Positions 1-14,139 of a DNA stretch of 64,000 nucleotides are shown one piece after another. The DNA lies in the NCBI RefSeq assembly GCF_009908295.1, contig NZ_JAAALO010000002.1:657490-721489 (forward strand), written 5' to 3'. A model generated the notes under the pieces. It made no database searches and was not told the DNA's origin. It saw only the letters and a list, made by a program, of their open reading frames with translations. This DNA is from Micromonospora rubida (GTDB lineage Bacteria; Actinomycetota; Actinomycetes; Mycobacteriales; Micromonosporaceae). A program made the translations under genes and the position numbers. The stretch's first letter is position 1. The number at the start of each line of letters is the position of its first letter.

Positions 1-1809
1 GGGGTCGGCCTTGCGGGCCGCCTCCTTCATCACCATCGAGCCGGCGATCTTGAACGCCATTTCCGAGGAGTCGACCTCGTGGTACTGGCCGTCCAGCAGC
101 GTCAGCTTGACACCGACCAGCGGGAAGCCGGCCAGGATGCCGTACTGCATCGCGTCCTGGGCACCCGCGTCCACCGACGGGATGAACTCCCGGGGGATAC
201 GGCCACCGCTGACAGCGTTGGCGAACTCGTACGTCGGGGAGTCGTTGTCCAGCGGCAGCGGCTCCACGCTGACGATCACGCGGGCGTACTGGCCGGAACC
301 ACCGGTCTGCTTCTTGTGGGTGTACTCGATCTTATCCACCTTGCGGCGGATCGTCTCGCGGTACGCCACCTGCGGCTTGCCGATGTTCGCCTCGACGTTG
401 AACTCGCGGCGCATCCGGTCGACCAGGATGTCCAGGTGCAGCTCGCCCATGCCGGAGATGACCGTCTGACCGGTCTCCTCGTCCAGCTTGACGCGGAAGG
501 TCGGGTCCTCCTCCGCCAGCCTCTGGATGGCGGTGCTGAGCTTCTCCTGGTCGGCCTTGGTCTTCGGCTCGATGGCGACCTCGATGACCGGCTCCGGGAA
601 GGTCATCGACTCCAGGATGACCGGGTTCGCCGGGTCGCACAGCGTGTCACCGGTGGTGGTCTGCTTCAGACCCTGCACCGCGATGATGTCGCCAGCCTGG
701 GCAGAGCCGCGCTCTTCCCGCTTGTTGGCGTGCATCTGGTAGATCTTGCCGATCCGCTCCTTGCGGTCCTTGGTGGAGTTGACCACCTGGTTGCCGGTCT
801 CGACCACGCCGGAGTAGACCCGGACGTAGGTGAGCTTGCCAAGGTGCTTGTCGGTCTGGATCTTGAAGGCGAGACCGGCGAACGGCTCCGACTTCGACGG
901 CTTCCGCTGCAACGGCGTCTCACCGTCGGTCGCGGTGCCCACGATCGCAGGGACGTCCAGCGGCGACGGCAGGAAGTCGACCACGGCGTCGAGCATCGGC
1001 TGGACGCCCTTGTTCTTGAACGCCGAGCCGCAGAGCACCGGGTTGGCCTTGCTGGCGATGGTCGCGCGCCGGATGGCGGCCTTGATCTCCTCGACGGAGA
1101 TCTCCTCGCCCTCCAGGTACTTCTCCATCACCGCGTCGTCGACGTCGGCCAGGGTCTCCACCAGCTTCTCGCGCCACTCGGTCGCGGAGTCGGCCAGGTC
1201 GGCCGGGATCTCCTCGATCGCGTAGTCCTCACCCTTCTGGGTCTCCCCGCGCCAGGTGAGGGCGCGCATGCCGATCAGGTCGACGACCCCGATGTGGTCG
1301 CCCTCGAGCCCGATCGGGATCTGGAGCACCAGCGGGGTGGCGTTGAGCCGGTCGATCATCATCTGCACGCAGCGGAAGAAGTCCGCGCCGGTCCGGTCGA
1401 GCTTGTTGACGAAGCACATCCGCGGGACGTCGTACTTGTCAGCCTGACGCCAGACGTTCTCCGTCTGCGGCTCCACGCCGGCCACACCGTCGTAGACCGC
1501 GACCGCACCATCCAGCACCCGCAGCGACCGCTCGACCTCGACCGTGAAGTCGACGTGACCGGGCGTGTCGATGATCTGGATCGTGTGGTCCTTCCACTCA
1601 CACTTGGTAGCAGCGGAGGTGATGGTGATACCACGCTCCTGCTCCTGCTCCATCCAGTCCATGACGGCAGCGCCCTCGTGGACCTCACCGATCTTGTACG
1701 TGATACCGGTGTAGAAGAGGATCCGCTCGGTGGTGGTGGTCTTACCGGCATCGATGTGAGCCATGATGCCGATGTTGCGTACGTTGGCGAGCGCGTCTGC
1801 GGCGGCCAC
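1..1809 (-). CDS. fusA: Translation elongation factor G, C-terminus cut by the window edge
   Basis: GTPase that moves tRNAs and mRNA through the ribosome after peptide bond formation and helps recycle ribosomes. The first 603 codons are present; the family is about 700 residues long, so roughly the last 95 lie outside the window. The G1 loop (AHIDAGKTT) is about 16 residues from the start, followed by DTPGH and the NKLDRTGAD guanine-recognition motif, so the GTPase domain looks intact. The start is a GTG at 1809, chosen because it directly precedes the conserved N-terminus ([20 protein letters not shown]) and has AGGGA upstream. It is the third gene of the str operon after rpsL and rpsG, 75 bp behind rpsG. 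tuf would be expected next, beyond the window. Confidence 0.97.
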   Translation of the reverse strand, partial: MAAADALANVRNIGIMAHIDAGKTTTTERILFYTGITYKIGEVHEGAAVMDWMEQEQERGITITSAATKCEWKDHTIQIIDTPGHVDFTVEVERSLRVLDGAVAVYDGVAGVEPQTENVWRQADKYDVPRMCFVNKLDRTGADFFRCVQMMIDRLNATPLVLQIPIGLEGDHIGVVDLIGMRALTWRGETQKGEDYAIEEIPADLADSATEWREKLVETLADVDDAVMEKYLEGEEISVEEIKAAIRRATIASKANPVLCGSAFKNKGVQPMLDAVVDFLPSPLDVPAIVGTATDGETPLQRKPSKSEPFAGLAFKIQTDKHLGKLTYVRVYSGVVETGNQVVNSTKDRKERIGKIYQMHANKREERGSAQAGDIIAVQGLKQTTTGDTLCDPANPVILESMTFPEPVIEVAIEPKTKADQEKLSTAIQRLAEEDPTFRVKLDEETGQTVISGMGELHLDILVDRMRREFNVEANIGKPQVAYRETIRRKVDKIEYTHKKQTGGSGQYARVIVSVEPLPLDNDSPTYEFANAVSGGRIPREFIPSVDAGAQDAMQYGILAGFPLVGVKLTLLDGQYHEVDSSEMAFKIAGSMVMKEAARKADP

Positions 1810-1884
1810 TTCAATCCCTACTTATCGTCGTCTCGACACAACTGGTGGCGGTTCCGGCGCCGCCAGGGCGCCGGAACCAGGGTG

Positions 1885-2355
1885 TTACCAGCGGTAGTGC
1901 GCGAAGGCCTTGTTCGACTCAGCCATCTTGTGCGTGTCCTCGCGCCGCTTCACGGCGGCACCCAGACCGTTGCTCGCGTCCAGCAGCTCGTTCATGAGCC
2001 GCTCGACCATGGTCTTCTCGCGCCGGGCCTTGGAGTACGTCACCAGCCAGCGCAGACCGAGGGTGGTCGCGCGGGTCGGGCGGACCTCGACCGGCACCTG
2101 GTAGGTGGCGCCACCGACACGGCGGCTGCGCACCTCGAGGGTCGGCTTGACGTTGTCCATCGCCCGCTTGAGGGTGACGACCGGGTCGGTGCCGGACTTC
2201 TCGCGGCAGCCCTCCAGGGCGGCGTACACGATACGCTCGGCGAGCTGGCGCTTGCCGCGCATGAGGATCTTGTTCACCAACTGGGTGACCAACGGCGAGT
2301 TGTACACCGGGTCAGCGACCAGCGGCTTCCGCGGAGCGGGTCCCTTACGCGGCAT
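1885..2355 (-). CDS. rpsG: Ribosomal protein S7 (uS7)
   Basis: Primary 16S rRNA-binding protein that nucleates assembly of the 30S head and lines the E site. The product is 156 residues, the normal bacterial length, starting [12 protein letters not shown]. The frame stays open for 20 codons upstream, but the family start is the ATG at 2355, one base after the rpsL stop codon, so the two genes are tightly coupled. In many bacteria S7 is the translational repressor of this operon. No S7-binding site was identified here. Confidence 0.98.
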   Translation of the reverse strand: MPRKGPAPRKPLVADPVYNSPLVTQLVNKILMRGKRQLAERIVYAALEGCREKSGTDPVVTLKRAMDNVKPTLEVRSRRVGGATYQVPVEVRPTRATTLGLRWLVTYSKARREKTMVERLMNELLDASNGLGAAVKRREDTHKMAESNKAFAHYRW

Positions 2356-2356
2356 C

Positions 2357-2731
2357 TCAGCTCTTCTCCTTCTTCGCGCCGTAACGGCTGCGCGCCTGCT
2401 TGCGGTTGCGGACACCCTGGGTGTCCAGCGAACCGCGGACGATCTTGTAACGCACGCCAGGGAGGTCCTTCACGCGGCCGCCGCGGACGAGCACGATCGA
2501 GTGCTCCTGCAGGTTGTGACCCACGCCCGGGATGTAGGCGGTCACCTCGATCTGGCTGCTGAGCTTGACACGAGCGACCTTGCGGAGCGCCGAGTTCGGC
2601 TTCTTGGGGGTGGTGGTGTACACGCGGGTGCACACGCCGCGCCGCTGAGGGGAACCCTTCAGCGCCGGGGTCTTGGTCTTGGTCGTCTTGGCCTGGCGGC
2701 CCTTTCGGACCAGCTGCTGAATCGTGGGCAC
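2357..2731 (-). CDS. rpsL: Ribosomal protein S12 (uS12)
   Basis: Decoding-centre protein of the 30S subunit, 124 residues. The conserved [10 protein letters not shown] and [13 protein letters not shown] segments are intact, with lysines at the positions classically altered in streptomycin resistance, so the allele looks wild type. It is the first gene of the str operon (rpsL-rpsG-fusA). A good promoter lies about 310 bp upstream, which implies a long untranslated leader. Confidence 0.98.
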   Translation of the reverse strand: MPTIQQLVRKGRQAKTTKTKTPALKGSPQRRGVCTRVYTTTPKKPNSALRKVARVKLSSQIEVTAYIPGVGHNLQEHSIVLVRGGRVKDLPGVRYKIVRGSLDTQGVRNRKQARSRYGAKKEKS

Positions 2732-3279
2732 CGGGTTTCTCCGCTCCCTTCGGCCGCCATCCGGCGGCCGCGCCGTCTACTCGTAACCAACCCTGATGGG
2801 GAGGCTCTCCTACATTCCGGCCAGGCCCACCTTGCGGAGGTCCCGGCACCCGCGGTCGGGCGTGTCGCCCAGCCCACGGCCCCGGTGCCGTCGCTCGCGC
2901 GCGCACCGGATCGTCTGTCACCGGCATGCGATCACCCGCGCCGGGTCTTTGGCTCTGTCGTGTCGCCGCATGATCACCAGGTCGCCCGGGTCCAGCGCAC
3001 GCACGAGTTGCCCGGGCAGGCCCGGGCACAAGGGGAAAGAGTACCTATCACAGCCGCACAGGTCAAAACGGAGGGGCCCGGAGATCGGCGTCACCGCCTG
3101 CCGGCCGAACCGTCGTGCCTGCCCATCCGCGATGAGCACCTACGGAAACAAGTGTAACGGCTTCCGCCGGGTACGCCCCGGTCGCCCCCGCCCGCACCCG
3201 CCGTCGGCCGCCCGGCGGGCCCGGGCGCCTCTGGCCGGACGTCTGACGCCGTCGATCACCGGGCCCGGCAGGCCGCAGC
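2732..3279. other. Intergenic region upstream of the str operon
   Basis: No convincing gene is seen in this stretch. It holds the likely str operon promoter (3038-3066) and about 300 bp of GC-rich leader. Open frames here have no ribosome-binding site and no family resemblance. Confidence 0.6.
3038..3066 (-). promoter_or_regulatory. Probable sigma-70-type promoter of the str operon
   Basis: On the minus strand TTGACC (3061-3066) is separated by exactly 17 bp from TACTCT (3038-3043), a close match to the housekeeping sigma consensus in a region that is otherwise nearly all G and C. It points toward rpsL, 300 bp away. The boxes and spacing are seen directly; the transcription start is inferred. 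Confidence 0.7.
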
Positions 3280-4119
3280 TCAACCGAGGCCGAGAAGCAG
3301 CGCCAGGCCCAGACCGAGCAGGCTGAGCGCCAGGCCCGTCGCGCCGCAACTGATTCCGGCCAGGGCCAGGCCCCGGCCGGTGAAGCGCACTGCGGGCGGC
3401 GGCGCGGGCCGCCGGATCTGTCGCCTGCCGAGCAGACCGGCCACCACGGCCGCCGCCCCGGCCAGCACCCCGAGGAACGTGAACACGCCGGCGGCCCAGA
3501 CCCCCTGCGAGTCCGCGGTCACCCCCAGGCAGATCACCAGGACCGAGACCAGGGCCGACACGATCCCGGCCACCAACGAGCCGACCGCAAGCCCGGAGGT
3601 GACCGGGGGGACGTCGAGGTGCACCACGCCGAACGGGGTGCCGGGCACCCGGTCGACCCGCTTCGGCGGCCGGGGGGCCTCCCTGGGCGGCGGGGGCACC
3701 CGCCCCCAGCCGGCGCCCGGCCCGCCCCAGCCGACACCCGCCTGCTGGCCCGGGTACCCCGCCGGCCCCGCCCCGGGATGAGCCCCGGCCGGCTGCCCGG
3801 ACCAGGGTGCCTGCGTCGGGTACGGACCGGCCGGCGACGACCAGCCGGCCGGCGGCGCGGTGCCCGGGTGCGGCGCGGGACCGGCCGGCGGGAACGGGCC
3901 CTGAGGAAGACCCGCGCTCCCGGCCCCCGGGGGCGGGGAGACCGGCGGGGGCGCGTACTCCACGGAGGCGACCTCCGGGACGATGCGGGGCCCGGCGTCC
4001 GCGTCGGCAGCCGGCCTGGCCCACAGGCTCTCCCCCGGCGAAGCGGGAGGCCCGGTCGGGTCCGGGGGCGCGGCGGGTCGCTCCGCCGAATCGCCCGAGG
4101 GCCGCGCCGGTTCCGTCAC
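3280..4119 (-). CDS. Proline-rich DUF4190-like membrane protein
   Basis: A 279-residue protein with a long N-terminal half rich in Pro, Gly and Ala, then three hydrophobic segments near the C-terminus (starting around VTSGLAVGSL, GVWAAGVFTF and FTGRGLALAG) joined by a basic GRRQIRRP loop. This layout is common in actinobacterial DUF4190-type proteins; function unknown. The start is a GTG at 4119 because AGGAGG sits 5 bases upstream; the frame is open further 5' but without such a signal. The gene lies between the str operon and rpoC, 110 bp after another small membrane protein. Confidence 0.75.
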   Translation of the reverse strand: MTEPARPSGDSAERPAAPPDPTGPPASPGESLWARPAADADAGPRIVPEVASVEYAPPPVSPPPGAGSAGLPQGPFPPAGPAPHPGTAPPAGWSSPAGPYPTQAPWSGQPAGAHPGAGPAGYPGQQAGVGWGGPGAGWGRVPPPPREAPRPPKRVDRVPGTPFGVVHLDVPPVTSGLAVGSLVAGIVSALVSVLVICLGVTADSQGVWAAGVFTFLGVLAGAAAVVAGLLGRRQIRRPAPPPAVRFTGRGLALAGISCGATGLALSLLGLGLALLLGLG

Positions 4120-4229
4120 GAGGGCCTCCTGTCGCCGGTCGGTGTCCACCGCCGCGCGACGGACACCGGTCAGGCTACCGCCGCCGCCCCAGCCCTCGTG
4201 GGTGGGCGGGGACGCATCCCCCGGGACGG

Positions 4230-4607
4230 TCAGTCCACGTTCGGCGCGTAGTCGTGCCCGAACGGCTGCCCGGCCAGCCGGACCAGCCCGATCACCACCG
4301 CCACCACGACCGTCGTCGCGACCAGGACCAACCCCGTCCAAGCCAGCCGTTCCCCCCGCCGCAGCCAAACGCCGCCGGTGAGGAACCCCCCTGAGGCGTA
4401 CGCCTCCCGGCGGGCCTGACGGGCCAGCACGAGGGCGAGCGTGGCCGGCACCACCCCACCGACGAAGAGCCCGGTGAGCGCGCCCATCAGGCCGAGGGCG
4501 AAGACCGCGCGGGCCTTGCTGGACCGGACCGGGTCAGGATCGAGCGGATGACGCGGCCCCTGCTGCGCGACGGGCACCTGCCCGGGTGCGGTCGTCATGC
4601 CCACCAT
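4230..4607 (-). CDS. Small two-helix membrane protein
   Basis: A 125-residue protein with a short N-terminal tail and two hydrophobic segments (around AVFALGLMGALTGLFVGGV and WTGLVLVATTVVVAVVIGL) separated by a basic loop (LARQARREAYASGG). No known domain was recognised with certainty; the layout resembles DUF4190-type proteins, as for the next gene. The ATG at 4607 is preferred because GGAGG is six bases upstream. Alternative starts at 4610, 4604 or 4598 change only a few residues. Confidence 0.65.
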   Translation of the reverse strand: MVGMTTAPGQVPVAQQGPRHPLDPDPVRSSKARAVFALGLMGALTGLFVGGVVPATLALVLARQARREAYASGGFLTGGVWLRRGERLAWTGLVLVATTVVVAVVIGLVRLAGQPFGHDYAPNVD

Positions 4608-4729
4608 CATGCCCCTCCGGCCCGGCCGCTCTCTTCCCCCACCGGAACCACGGCCGGCGGGACGGGGGTTTGGCGCACGACACGACACCCGGCCGAGGGA
4701 TTCCCTTCATCGATTCTCGGTCCGAGACG

Positions 4730-4765
4730 CGACGAGGCCCCCGGCGGCTGCCGGGGGCCTCGTCG
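4730..4765 (-). terminator. Strong hairpin after rpoC
   Basis: A perfect 16-bp stem (4730-4745 with 4750-4765) with a four-base GGCT loop lies 10 bp beyond the rpoC stop codon. No T-run follows on the minus strand, so the call as rpoBC terminator rests on stem strength and position. Confidence 0.75.
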
Positions 4766-4775
4766 TTCCTACTGC

Positions 4776-8663
<3,888 letters not shown>

Positions 8664-8744
8664 TATGTCCCCTATGTCGTCGTCTGTACTGCTTAGCTAT
8701 TGGGTGGGGTCGGGAGCCGGCGGACCGGCTCCCGACCGCTCACC

Positions 8745-11700
8745 TCAGACCTCTTCGACCGAGCTCGGCTCGCGCCTGGACAGGTCGATGCCCAGCTCCT
8801 CCGCGGCCCGGAACACCTCGTCGTCGGTCTCGCGCATCTCCAGGGCCACACCGTCGCTGGAGAGCACCTCGACGTTGAGGCACAGCGACTGCAGCTCCTT
8901 GAGCAACACCTTGAACGACTCCGGAATGCCCGGCTCCGGGATGTTCTCGCCCTTGACGATCGCCTCGTAGACCTTGACCCGGCCCAGGACGTCGTCGGAC
9001 TTGATCGTGAGCAGCTCCTGCAGGGCGTACGCGGCGCCGTACGCCTGCATCGCCCAGCACTCCATCTCACCGAAGCGCTGGCCACCGAACTGCGCCTTAC
9101 CACCCAGCGGCTGCTGCGTGATCATCGAGTACGGGCCGGTCGACCGGGCGTGGATCTTGTCGTCGACCAGGTGGTTGAGCTTCAGGATGTAGATGTAGCC
9201 GACCGCGATCGGGTCCGGCAGCGGCTCGCCCGAACGGCCGTCGAACAGCTGCGCCTTGCCGGAGGAGCCGATCAGCTGCTTGCCGTCCCGGTTGGGCAGG
9301 GTCGACGAGAGCAGGCCGGAGATCTCCTCCTCGCGGGCGCCGTCGAAGACCGGCGTGGCCACGTTGGTGTCCGGCCCGGACTCGTGCGCCTCGATGGAGC
9401 GCAGCTGGCGCTTCCAGTCGGTGTCGTCGCCGTCCACGCTCCAACCCGTCTTGGCCACCCAGCCGAGGTGCGTCTCCAGCACCTGGCCGATGTTCATCCG
9501 GGACGGAACACCCAGCGGGTTCAGCACGATGTCGACCGGGGTGCCGTCCTCCAGGAACGGCATGTCCTCGATCGGCAGGATCTTCGAGATGACGCCCTTG
9601 TTGCCGTGCCGGCCGGCGAGCTTGTCGCCGTCCTGGATCTTCCGCTTCTGGGCGACGTAGACCCGGACCAGCTCGTTGACGCCCGGGGGCAGCTCGTCGC
9701 CGTCCTCCCGGGAGAAGGTACGCACGCCGATGACCGTGCCGGTCTCACCGTGCGGCACCTTCAGCGAGGTGTCCCGGACCTCGCGCGCCTTCTCGCCGAA
9801 GATCGCGCGGAGCAGCCGCTCCTCCGGGGTCAGCTCGGTCTCGCCCTTGGGCGTGACCTTGCCGACCAGGATGTCACCGGGGACGACCTCGGCGCCGATC
9901 CGGATGATGCCGCGCTCATCGAGGTCGGCAAGCATTTCCTCGCTGACGTTCGGGATGTCGCGGGTGATCTCCTCCGGGCCGAGCTTGGTGTCCCGGGCGT
10001 CGACCTCGTGCTCCTCGATGTGGATCGAGGTGAGCACGTCCTGCTGCACGAGGCGCTGCGACAGGATGATCGCGTCCTCGTAGTTGTGGCCCTCCCAGCA
10101 CATGAACGCCACCAGCAGGTTGCGCCCGAGCGCCATCTCGCCCTCGTCGGTGCACGGACCGTCGGCGATGACCTGACCGGCCTCGACGCGGTCGCCCTCG
10201 AAGACGACCGGCTTCTGGTTGACGCAGGAGCCGGCGTTGGAGCGGCGGAACTTGTGCAGCAGGTACGTCCGGCGGTGGCCGTCGTCCTGGTGGATGGTGA
10301 CGTAGTCGGCGCAGAGGTCCTCGATGACACCGCCGACCTCGGCCACGACCACGTCACCGGCGTCGACGGCGGCGCGGTACTCCATGCCGGTGCCGACCAA
10401 CGGCGACTCGGCCTTGACCAGCGGCACCGCCTGGCGCTGCATGTTCGCGCCCATCAGTGCCCGGTTGGCGTCGTCGTGCTCAAGGAACGGAATCATCGCG
10501 GTCGCGACCGAGGTCATCTGCCGCGGCGACACGTCCATGTAGTCGACGGCGGCGGGAACCACGTCCTCGGTCTCGCCACCCTTACGGCGACACAGGACCC
10601 GGTCCTCGGCGAACGTGCCGTCGGCCTTCAGCCGCGCGTTGGCCTGCGCCTTGACGAACCGGTCCTCCTCGTCCGCGGTCAGGTAGTCGATCTGGTCGGT
10701 GACCCGACCCTCGACGACCTTCCGGTACGGCGTCTCGATGAAGCCGAACGGGTTGACCCGGGCGAAGGTGGAGAGCGCGCCGATCAGGCCGATGTTCGGG
10801 CCTTCCGGCGTCTCGATCGGGCACATCCGGCCGTAGTGGGACGGGTGCACGTCGCGGACCTCGAAGCCGGCCCGCTCCCGGGACAGACCACCCGGGCCGA
10901 GCGCGCTCAGCCGGCGCCGGTGGGTCAGGCCCGCCAGCGGGTTGGTCTGGTCCATGAACTGGGACAGCTGCGACGTGCCGAAGAACTCCTTGATCGCCGC
11001 CACGACGGGGCGGATGTTGATCAGGGTCTGCGGCGTGATCGCCTCGACGTCCTGGGTGGTCATCCGCTCGCGGACGACCCGCTCCATCCGGGACAGGCCG
11101 ACCCGGACCTGGTTCTGGATCAGCTCACCCACGGTACGCAGGCGCCGGTTGCCGAAGTGGTCGATGTCGTCGGCCTCGTAGCCGTCCTCGCCGGCGTGCA
11201 GCCGGCAGAGGTACTCCACGGTGGCGACGATGTCGTCCTCGGTCAGGGTGCCGGTGGTGATCGGCACGCCCACTTCGAGCTTCTTGTTGAACTTGTACCG
11301 ACCGACCTTGGCGACGTCGTACCGCTTCGGGTTGAAGAAGAGGTTGTCGAGCAGGGTCTGGGCGTTCTCGCGGGTCGGCGGCTCGCCAGGGCGGAGCTTC
11401 CGGTAGATGTCGAGCAACGCCTCGTCGGCGCCGGCGATGTGGTCCTTCTCGAGCGTGGTCATCAGCAGCTCGGACCAGCCGAACTTCTCGCGGATCCGCT
11501 CGGCGGACCAACCGATGGCCTTGAGCAGGACCGTGACGGCCTGCCGGCGCTTGCGGTCGATGCGGACGCCGACCGTGTCGCGCTTGTCGATGTCGAACTC
11601 CAGCCAGGCACCCCGACTCGGGATGACCTTGACGCTGGAGAGGTCGCGGTCGGAGGTCTTGTCCGGCTCTTTCGAGAAGTACACGCCCGGCGAGCGGACG

Positions 11701-12176
11701 AGCTGGCTGACCACGACACGCTCGGTGCCGTTGATGATGAAGGTGCCCTTCGGCGTCATCATCGGGAAGTCACCCATGAACACCGTCTGGCTCTTGATCT
11801 CGCCGGTGGTGTTGTTGGTGAACTCCGCGGTCACGAACAGCGGGGCGCAGTAGGTCAGGTCCTTCTCCTTGCACTCCTCGATCGAGGCCTTGACCTCGTC
11901 GAAGCGCGGTGCCGAGAAGGAAAGCGACATGGTGCCAGAGAAGTCCTCAATGGGACTGATCTCTTCGAGGATTTCCGCGAGACCCGAGCGTGGGTGCGGG
12001 TCGTCCGCCGACCGGCCCTGCCAACCCTCGTTGCCGACGAGCCAGTCGAAGGACTCGTTCTGGATGGCGAGGAGGTTGGGGACCTCGAGGTGTTCGGTAA
12101 TCCTGCCGAAAGAGACTCGGCGGGGAGCGAAAGCGCTCGACGTACGACTGGTCTTCGCAGGGCGGGAAGCTGCCAA
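8745..12176 (-). CDS. rpoB: RNA polymerase beta subunit
   Basis: Beta subunit of RNA polymerase, 1143 residues. The start is a TTG at 12176 ([14 protein letters not shown]), supported by GGAAGGA six bases upstream and by the position of the conserved [16 protein letters not shown] block. The rifampicin-binding cluster reads [18 protein letters not shown] then [11 protein letters not shown]. Relative to E. coli it has Ala at position 522 and Arg at 527, while Gln513, Asp516, His526, Arg529 and Ser531 are kept. It is followed by rpoC and driven by its own promoter (12304-12332), separate from rplJL. Confidence 0.98.
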   Translation of the reverse strand: MAASRPAKTSRTSSAFAPRRVSFGRITEHLEVPNLLAIQNESFDWLVGNEGWQGRSADDPHPRSGLAEILEEISPIEDFSGTMSLSFSAPRFDEVKASIEECKEKDLTYCAPLFVTAEFTNNTTGEIKSQTVFMGDFPMMTPKGTFIINGTERVVVSQLVRSPGVYFSKEPDKTSDRDLSSVKVIPSRGAWLEFDIDKRDTVGVRIDRKRRQAVTVLLKAIGWSAERIREKFGWSELLMTTLEKDHIAGADEALLDIYRKLRPGEPPTRENAQTLLDNLFFNPKRYDVAKVGRYKFNKKLEVGVPITTGTLTEDDIVATVEYLCRLHAGEDGYEADDIDHFGNRRLRTVGELIQNQVRVGLSRMERVVRERMTTQDVEAITPQTLINIRPVVAAIKEFFGTSQLSQFMDQTNPLAGLTHRRRLSALGPGGLSRERAGFEVRDVHPSHYGRMCPIETPEGPNIGLIGALSTFARVNPFGFIETPYRKVVEGRVTDQIDYLTADEEDRFVKAQANARLKADGTFAEDRVLCRRKGGETEDVVPAAVDYMDVSPRQMTSVATAMIPFLEHDDANRALMGANMQRQAVPLVKAESPLVGTGMEYRAAVDAGDVVVAEVGGVIEDLCADYVTIHQDDGHRRTYLLHKFRRSNAGSCVNQKPVVFEGDRVEAGQVIADGPCTDEGEMALGRNLLVAFMCWEGHNYEDAIILSQRLVQQDVLTSIHIEEHEVDARDTKLGPEEITRDIPNVSEEMLADLDERGIIRIGAEVVPGDILVGKVTPKGETELTPEERLLRAIFGEKAREVRDTSLKVPHGETGTVIGVRTFSREDGDELPPGVNELVRVYVAQKRKIQDGDKLAGRHGNKGVISKILPIEDMPFLEDGTPVDIVLNPLGVPSRMNIGQVLETHLGWVAKTGWSVDGDDTDWKRQLRSIEAHESGPDTNVATPVFDGAREEEISGLLSSTLPNRDGKQLIGSSGKAQLFDGRSGEPLPDPIAVGYIYILKLNHLVDDKIHARSTGPYSMITQQPLGGKAQFGGQRFGEMECWAMQAYGAAYALQELLTIKSDDVLGRVKVYEAIVKGENIPEPGIPESFKVLLKELQSLCLNVEVLSSDGVALEMRETDDEVFRAAEELGIDLSRREPSSVEEV

Positions 12177-12303
12177 GATGCGTCCTTCCGAGGACCGGTG
12201 CTGCAGAACGGCTGGTACGCGTGCACTCCAATATCCCCACCAGAAATACCCGCAATCGGACATTTCTGCGCAGGGGTCAAGTCGGAAGGCAGCGCAAACT
12301 AGC

Positions 12304-12332
12304 AGTGTAGCCGAGAGGCTAACCGCTGTCCA
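12304..12332 (-). promoter_or_regulatory. Probable rpoB promoter
   Basis: On the minus strand TGGACA (12327-12332), 17 bp, then TACACT (12304-12309), followed by GCTAGTTTGCG. It lies 128 bp upstream of the rpoB TTG start and downstream of the hairpin behind rplL, so rpoBC can be transcribed independently of rplJL. Confidence 0.75.
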
Positions 12333-12654
12333 GCCCAGCCCGCAGGTCGTCGCGGAACGCGCCTCGGCATCCCTCGAAAGAGGGACAACCGGGCCGCTCG
12401 GAACGCGGCGGACCTACGGATCCGCTCGGGTGCGGCGGCCGGTGGTGGTGCCGCTGCCAATACCCAAGAGGTGGCCGTTGCAAGCGCGGAAGGTCTTGCA
12501 GGTGTCAGCGTGCCTGGCGGCCCGGGGCCGCGTCAAGGGCCGGTCTCGCTGGCGACACGTGTTTCCCACCGACGGGCGACCTCCGCTCCGGCCGTACCGC
12601 CGGGCGCCGGGCGCCCGAGCCCTGCTCAGAACGTTGCTGGCGGTCCCAGCACGA

Positions 12655-12699
12655 ACACGGCGGGCGACGATCCAAAATTTGGATCGTCGCCCGCCGTGT
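12655..12699 (-). terminator. Perfect 22-bp inverted repeat between rplL and rpoB
   Basis: Arms 12655-12676 and 12678-12699 are exact reverse complements around a single base; in RNA the loop would be the AAAATTT centre. It begins 59 bp after the rplL stop codon. It probably acts as a terminator or attenuator that lowers transcription from rplJL into rpoBC, a known control point in other bacteria. Confidence 0.8.
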
Positions 12700-12757
12700 C
12701 GGAGTGTGCCCCGGCTCACGTGCACCTTGAGCCGGGCGCGCGCCCGGTCAGCCCCAA

Positions 12758-13141
12758 TTACTTGAGGGTGACCTTGGCGCCTTCGCCCTCGAGCTTGGCC
12801 TTGGCCTTCTCGGCGGTCTCCTTGTTGACCTTCTCCAGGATGGCCTTCGGCGCGGACTCGACCGCGTCCTTGGCCTCCTTGAGGCCCAGGCCGGTCAGCT
12901 CACGCACGACCTTGATGACCTGGATCTTCTTGCCACCGTCGGCCTCGAGAACGACGTCGAACTCGTCCTTCTCCGGCTCGGCCTCGGCGGCGGACGGGGC
13001 AGCGCCCCCGGCGGCGACGGCGACCGGAGCCGCGGCGGTGACCTCGAAGGTCGTCTCGAACTGCTTCACGAACTCGGAGAGCTCGATCAGCGTCATCTCC
13101 TTGAACGCGTCAAGCAGCTCGTCGGTGCTGAGCTTCGCCAT
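12758..13141 (-). CDS. rplL: Ribosomal protein L7/L12 (bL12)
   Basis: Flexible stalk protein of the 50S subunit that recruits translation factors. It is 127 residues: an N-terminal dimerisation domain ([16 protein letters not shown]), an Ala/Pro/Gly hinge at about 37-53 and the conserved C-terminal factor-binding domain ([12 protein letters not shown]). It lies 53 bp after rplJ and is followed by a very strong hairpin. Confidence 0.98.
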   Translation of the reverse strand: MAKLSTDELLDAFKEMTLIELSEFVKQFETTFEVTAAAPVAVAAGGAAPSAAEAEPEKDEFDVVLEADGGKKIQVIKVVRELTGLGLKEAKDAVESAPKAILEKVNKETAEKAKAKLEGEGAKVTLK

Positions 13142-13194
13142 ATCTGGCGTCCTTTCCTAAGGTTTGACTAAGAACGTGGGTGCGCCGCGGGGCC

Positions 13195-13740
13195 TCAGGC
13201 CGCCTCGGCGCCCTCCTTCTCGCGCTTGTCCTGCAGGGCTGCCGCCAGACGGGCGGTCTTCGACAGCGGGGCCTGGAACAGGGCCGCGGCCTTGCTCAGG
13301 TTGCCCTTCATCGCGCCGGCCAGCTTGGCCAGCAGCACCTCACGGGACTCCAGGTCGGCAAGCTTCGTGACCTCGGCCGCGGAAATGGCCCTGCCCTCGA
13401 AGACGCCGCCCTTGATGACAAGCTTCGGGTTGGCCTTCGCGAAGTCGCGAAGCCCCTTCGCCGCCTCGACGACGTCGCCCGAAACGAAAGTCAGCGCGGT
13501 AGGACCGGTGAACAGCTCGTCGAGCCCGGAGATCCCCGCGTCGGTCGCGGCACGCTTCGCCAGCGTGTTCTTCGCGACCGTGTAGGTGGTCTCCTTGCCG
13601 AGCGAGCGCCGCAGCTGGGTGAGCTGGGAAACCGTCAGACCACGGTACTCGGTCAGCACCGTAGCTCCCGCGTTGCGGAAGTTCTCGGTCAGCTCGACGA
13701 CGGCCGTGGCCTTGTCGGCCCGGATCGGCTTGTCCGCCAT
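13195..13740 (-). CDS. rplJ: Ribosomal protein L10 (uL10)
   Basis: Base of the ribosomal stalk, binding 23S rRNA and L7/L12 dimers; 181 residues from [10 protein letters not shown]. The ATG at 13740 is chosen over a long upstream extension because AGGAGGGAC directly precedes it and the family starts here. The C-terminal helix ([16 protein letters not shown] region) is where L12 dimers bind in the family. The upstream leader (13741-14000) is long, consistent with autogenous control by L10-L12. Confidence 0.97.
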   Translation of the reverse strand: MADKPIRADKATAVVELTENFRNAGATVLTEYRGLTVSQLTQLRRSLGKETTYTVAKNTLAKRAATDAGISGLDELFTGPTALTFVSGDVVEAAKGLRDFAKANPKLVIKGGVFEGRAISAAEVTKLADLESREVLLAKLAGAMKGNLSKAAALFQAPLSKTARLAAALQDKREKEGAEAA

Positions 13741-13998
13741 GTCCCTCCTCTCTCGTTGCTCCAGGCTGGTCGACCGGGAAGCCAGCAGGCTTCCGCGGTA
13801 CCGGAGGGCCGCGACAACGAGAAACGCCCCGGCGCAGGGCGCACGGGGCGAGGGTCGGCCGATCCCACCGCAGTCGGCGGACCACGGGAACACGGCCAAG
13901 TTTCGCTTGCCGCCCTGCGCGGGTCGCCCGTCGAAGCGGGACCTTCGACCGTGCCGAAGCACGGTGACCAGCGGTCTCTGGGTGTTACTTCGTCCCAG

Positions 13999-14028
13999 AG
14001 GTTACGCGACACGCCCCGTGACCGCCAA
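13999..14028 (-). promoter_or_regulatory. Likely rplJL promoter and long leader
   Basis: Minus-strand TTGGCG (14023-14028), an 18-bp spacer and TAACCT (13999-14004) form a reasonable housekeeping promoter about 260 bp upstream of rplJ. The leader down to 13741 contains small hairpins, for example GAAGCC-AGCA-GGCTTC near 13780. That fits an L10-binding leader, but no specific L10 motif could be confirmed by eye. Confidence 0.5.
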
Positions 14029-14139
14029 ATCGCCCCCGGGTGCGCCCCATCACTCCCCCGCCGGTGATCGACCCGTTCACCAGGCTCCGGGCCCTCAGCG
14101 GCACGGAGGACGCAACGTGCGGCGCCCGGCGGCCGCCGG

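Noticed and set aside
79..2562. Long plus-strand open frame opposite fusA, rpsG and rpsL
   Set aside because: It is antisense to three certain genes; its Leu/Arg/Asp-rich sequence is the usual high-GC shadow.
2918..3139. 73-codon minus-strand frame upstream of rpsL
   Set aside because: Covers the promoter boxes, has no ribosome-binding site and no conserved look.
8700..12302. 1200-codon plus-strand open frame
   Set aside because: Antisense shadow of rpoB.
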